Assembly (NCBI GenBank): GCA_030605515.1 | Contig: JAUWIE010000045.1 | Span: forward strand, 1-7,483 | Source: Thermoplasmatota archaeon | GTDB lineage: Archaea; Thermoplasmatota; E2; DHVEG-1 | Length of the DNA: 7,483 nt | Direction of reading: 5' to 3' | Shown here: positions 5,501-7,483 of the stretch, piece after piece | How positions within the stretch are numbered: position 1 is the stretch's first letter | How the letters are laid out: every line of letters starts with the position of its first letter | Notes under the pieces: model-generated | Seen by the model: only the letters and a program-made list of their open reading frames with translations | Database searches by the model: none | What the model was told of the DNA's origin: nothing | Translations under genes and position numbers: made by a program

Positions 5501-5505
5501 GAAAA

Positions 5506-7483
5506 ATGAAACTGAAAAACAATTCAAAAATAAATAAAATATTAAGAGCAGGTCTAATAATTATACTTACCGTGTCAATCTTACTTTCTAGTTTGACACC
5601 ACTGATTACTGCAAAGATGAACTCAAAGATCATACAACCTATCATAAATAACGAATCTGATCATTCTTTCAAATATACTGTTTATTTTTCAAAAGATGAT
5701 CTAGTATTTGACAAACAGATGGGATATGATGTTGTAGGACTAGTAGATGGAGGGTACTTTGCTATACCTGGAAAACCAATGTTGCCATCTAAACAGATAA
5801 AGATAGCGCTACCGGCTGGGATGATTGTGAAGGATATCAATATTGTTGATATGAAAACCATGGGTGTTGAGGGTGAGTATAATATCTTTCCAGCTCAGCT
5901 GCCAAGAAGCTTTGATGTCTCTGAAAAAGAGGTGAAATTCATCGAACCCGATACTCAAACATATGGAGCAATGAAGCTGTATCCCTCAACAGTTGTGGAG
6001 TTTGCTTATCAATCTGATTTAGCAGGTCAAAACATTGGAACTATTGTGTTGTATCCACTGCAGTATACTCCTGTTGAAAAGAAGCTAATATTGCATACAT
6101 CTATTAGTTTTGTTATTGAAGGTTCCGGTGGGTATGAATGTAGTGATTATCTTCCAATTGTGATTTCTGAACATGGAAAAGAGACGTATGAACAAATGAT
6201 TAAAAGTATGGTGATTAACGATAAAGATGTTGAATTGAATGTTGCTTCAGATGGTGACAAGTATGGATCTCTCATGCTTCCTCCTGGTGGCCCGTATGAT
6301 CACGTAATCATTACTTCTGAGGTATATGCATCGTATTATGCTCCGCTCGTCGAATGGAATACTAAAAAAGGTGTTCGAGATAGGGTGATGACCACTGAGT
6401 ATATTTATAGTAACTATGATGGTAGTGATAATCAGGAGAAAATCCGTAATTTTGTAGAAGATGCTCATATGAATTGGGGAATACAATATGTGTTAATCGG
6501 TGGTGAACATGGAACAGTGCCCTTTAAGTACAGAACCTATCATGATGAATACACTCCTAGTGATCAGTACTATTCAGATTATGATGATGACTGGACTCAT
6601 GAGGTATTTATCGGTCGTGTTACCGCTGAAGGATCCGCTCAGATCAATCGTTTTATCAACAAGGTTCTCAAATATGAAAGAGATCCTCCATCAGATTACC
6701 TGCTAAACATTACTCTACAGGGTATGGATCTTGATGAATATACGCAAGCTGAAGATCTTAAGGAGACAATAGATGGATATATACCAAGTAGATTTATTGT
6801 TACTAAGGTTTATGATAGCCACCCGGGTAACCACAAACAGGATTTTATTGATGCTCTTAATGCTGGTCAGAATCTGGTAAATCATGCTGATCATAGTAAT
6901 CCAACATGTCTTGGTATGGGTGAATATGAGTGTTTCTGGCGTGGAGATGCAAATGCGCTTACCAATGATAATAAAATGTCAATAGTTTTCTCGTTGGGTT
7001 GCAGTACAAATGAAATGGACTATGGATCAGGGGATTGCATATCTGAGTATTTTGTTATTTATAATGATCTTCAAGCAGGGGTTGCATTCATCGGTAATAC
7101 TCGTAGTGGAATTTATTATGAAGGGATGCCCGAGGAGTTGTCCGGTAAGCTTGATAAGGAGTGGTGGAATGGTTTATTCAATCGTAATAAATATATCATA
7201 GGTGAAACACTTGTAGACAGCAAGCATCATTTTGGTACTTCAGGTGGTGTAAGAAAACATTGTGAATGGACTTTGAATCTTTTAGGTGAACCAGCGATGC
7301 CTATTTGGACTGATACACCAGAAAGCTTTGATGTTACACATCCATCAGAAATTATAGGATCTACATCCTTCACGGTGCATGTTGAAGAGACGGGAGGTGT
7401 AAACTTTGAAGGTGCATATGTTTGTCTATGGAAACAAGATGAAATATTCGAGACCGCTTATACCGATATAAATGGTGATGCTG
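5506..7483 (+). CDS. Secreted gingipain-like cysteine peptidase, family C25 (3' truncated by window)
   Basis: The frame is open from the ATG at 5506 to the window edge, giving 659 residues without a stop. Residues 1-36 are a signal peptide (basic start, hydrophobic LIIILTVSILL, cleavage after LITA). Residues about 50-210 resemble the gingipain propeptide (AIPGKPMLPS, ALPAG, NIFPAQLP). The catalytic domain spans about 264-605: YDHVIITSE, EKIRNFVEDA, YVLIGGEHGTVP, EVFIGRV, then NHADHSN with the probable catalytic H463, and SLGCSTNEMD with the probable nucleophile C499, followed by DCISEYFV and VAFIGNTRSG. The 36-residue His-Cys spacing is close to that in gingipains. LGEPAMPIW (593-601) closes the domain, and an Ig-like C-terminal module starts near 606 (TVHVEETGG, CLWKQDEIFETAYTDINGDA). 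It is expected to be an extracellular endopeptidase activated by propeptide removal. Specificity (Arg or Lys) cannot be read from the sequence. Codons are noticeably richer in G+C than in the preceding gene. Confidence 0.9.
   Translation, partial: MKLKNNSKINKILRAGLIIILTVSILLSSLTPLITAKMNSKIIQPIINNESDHSFKYTVYFSKDDLVFDKQMGYDVVGLVDGGYFAIPGKPMLPSKQIKIALPAGMIVKDINIVDMKTMGVEGEYNIFPAQLPRSFDVSEKEVKFIEPDTQTYGAMKLYPSTVVEFAYQSDLAGQNIGTIVLYPLQYTPVEKKLILHTSISFVIEGSGGYECSDYLPIVISEHGKETYEQMIKSMVINDKDVELNVASDGDKYGSLMLPPGGPYDHVIITSEVYASYYAPLVEWNTKKGVRDRVMTTEYIYSNYDGSDNQEKIRNFVEDAHMNWGIQYVLIGGEHGTVPFKYRTYHDEYTPSDQYYSDYDDDWTHEVFIGRVTAEGSAQINRFINKVLKYERDPPSDYLLNITLQGMDLDEYTQAEDLKETIDGYIPSRFIVTKVYDSHPGNHKQDFIDALNAGQNLVNHADHSNPTCLGMGEYECFWRGDANALTNDNKMSIVFSLGCSTNEMDYGSGDCISEYFVIYNDLQAGVAFIGNTRSGIYYEGMPEELSGKLDKEWWNGLFNRNKYIIGETLVDSKHHFGTSGGVRKHCEWTLNLLGEPAMPIWTDTPESFDVTHPSEIIGSTSFTVHVEETGGVNFEGAYVCLWKQDEIFETAYTDINGDA

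Larger units (their letters stand above)
5195..5505. other. 311-base intergenic region with promoters and short repeats, no gene seen
   Basis: No convincing gene lies here. An 18-codon frame from the ATG at 5299 has no ribosome binding site and no conserved look. From left to right it holds a T-run (5211-5217), a BRE/TATA element (5246-5253), an inverted repeat ATTAAC-ATCT-GTTAAT (5341-5356), GGCAAA at 5392 and 5411 and again at 5495, a second TATA-like element (5446-5454), and a hairpin over the ribosome binding site of the next gene (5484-5500). The gap is long for such compact DNA, suggesting a regulated long leader or an unrecognised RNA. Confidence 0.5.

Noticed and set aside
5388..5645. 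85-codon minus-strand frame across the start of the C25 gene
   Set aside because: It overlaps the signal peptide coding region and the AT-rich leader; its hydrophobic look comes from reading A/T-rich DNA in reverse.
6247..7201. Short frames on both strands within the C25 gene (6247-6486 minus, 6500-6706 plus, 7010-7201 plus)
   Set aside because: The plus-strand frame from 5506 is continuous through this region and carries the C25 catalytic motifs; these are shadows.

Overview
The window reads as chromosomal DNA from an archaeon, most likely a Thermoplasmatota lineage from anoxic sediment or a similar setting. Three things point that way. The left edge carries the end of Nop5, the box C/D RNP core protein, in its archaeal form. 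The gaps contain archaeal BRE/TATA promoter sequences (A-rich stretch followed by TTTATATA) rather than bacterial -35/-10 boxes. Finally, a NosD-like beta-helix protein and a gingipain-type (C25) cysteine peptidase, both with signal peptides, match the secreted protein-degrading repertoire reported for sediment Thermoplasmatota such as Marine Benthic Group D. The exact lineage is inference. The DNA is AT-rich throughout, except that the last gene is visibly richer in G+C.

Left half (1-2876), housekeeping genes: end of nop5 (+), a complete TrkH-type potassium transporter subunit (+), a small coiled-coil protein of unknown function (-) convergent with trkH, and a family 4 iron-sulfur uracil-DNA glycosylase (+) divergent from the small gene. 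No shared pathway is evident among them.

Right half (2877-7483), secreted proteins: a 287-base gap with two copies of the same strong promoter sequence and a G-rich/C-rich pair that can fold, which may be a small independent transcription unit. It is followed by a secreted protein that fuses a cysteine-laddered beta-helix to acidic calcium-type loops and a zinc-protease domain with an HELGH motif. A 311-base gap with more promoter-like elements follows, then a secreted C25 gingipain-like peptidase that runs off the right edge. The two proteases are adjacent and on the same strand but have separate promoters, so they look like neighbours in a protein-degradation locus rather than an operon.

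No mobile element, CRISPR array, tRNA or rRNA was seen. The least explained items are the possible RNA at about 2970-3100, the shifted third zinc ligand and cysteine ladder of the beta-helix protease, and the hairpin over the ribosome binding site of the C25 gene.
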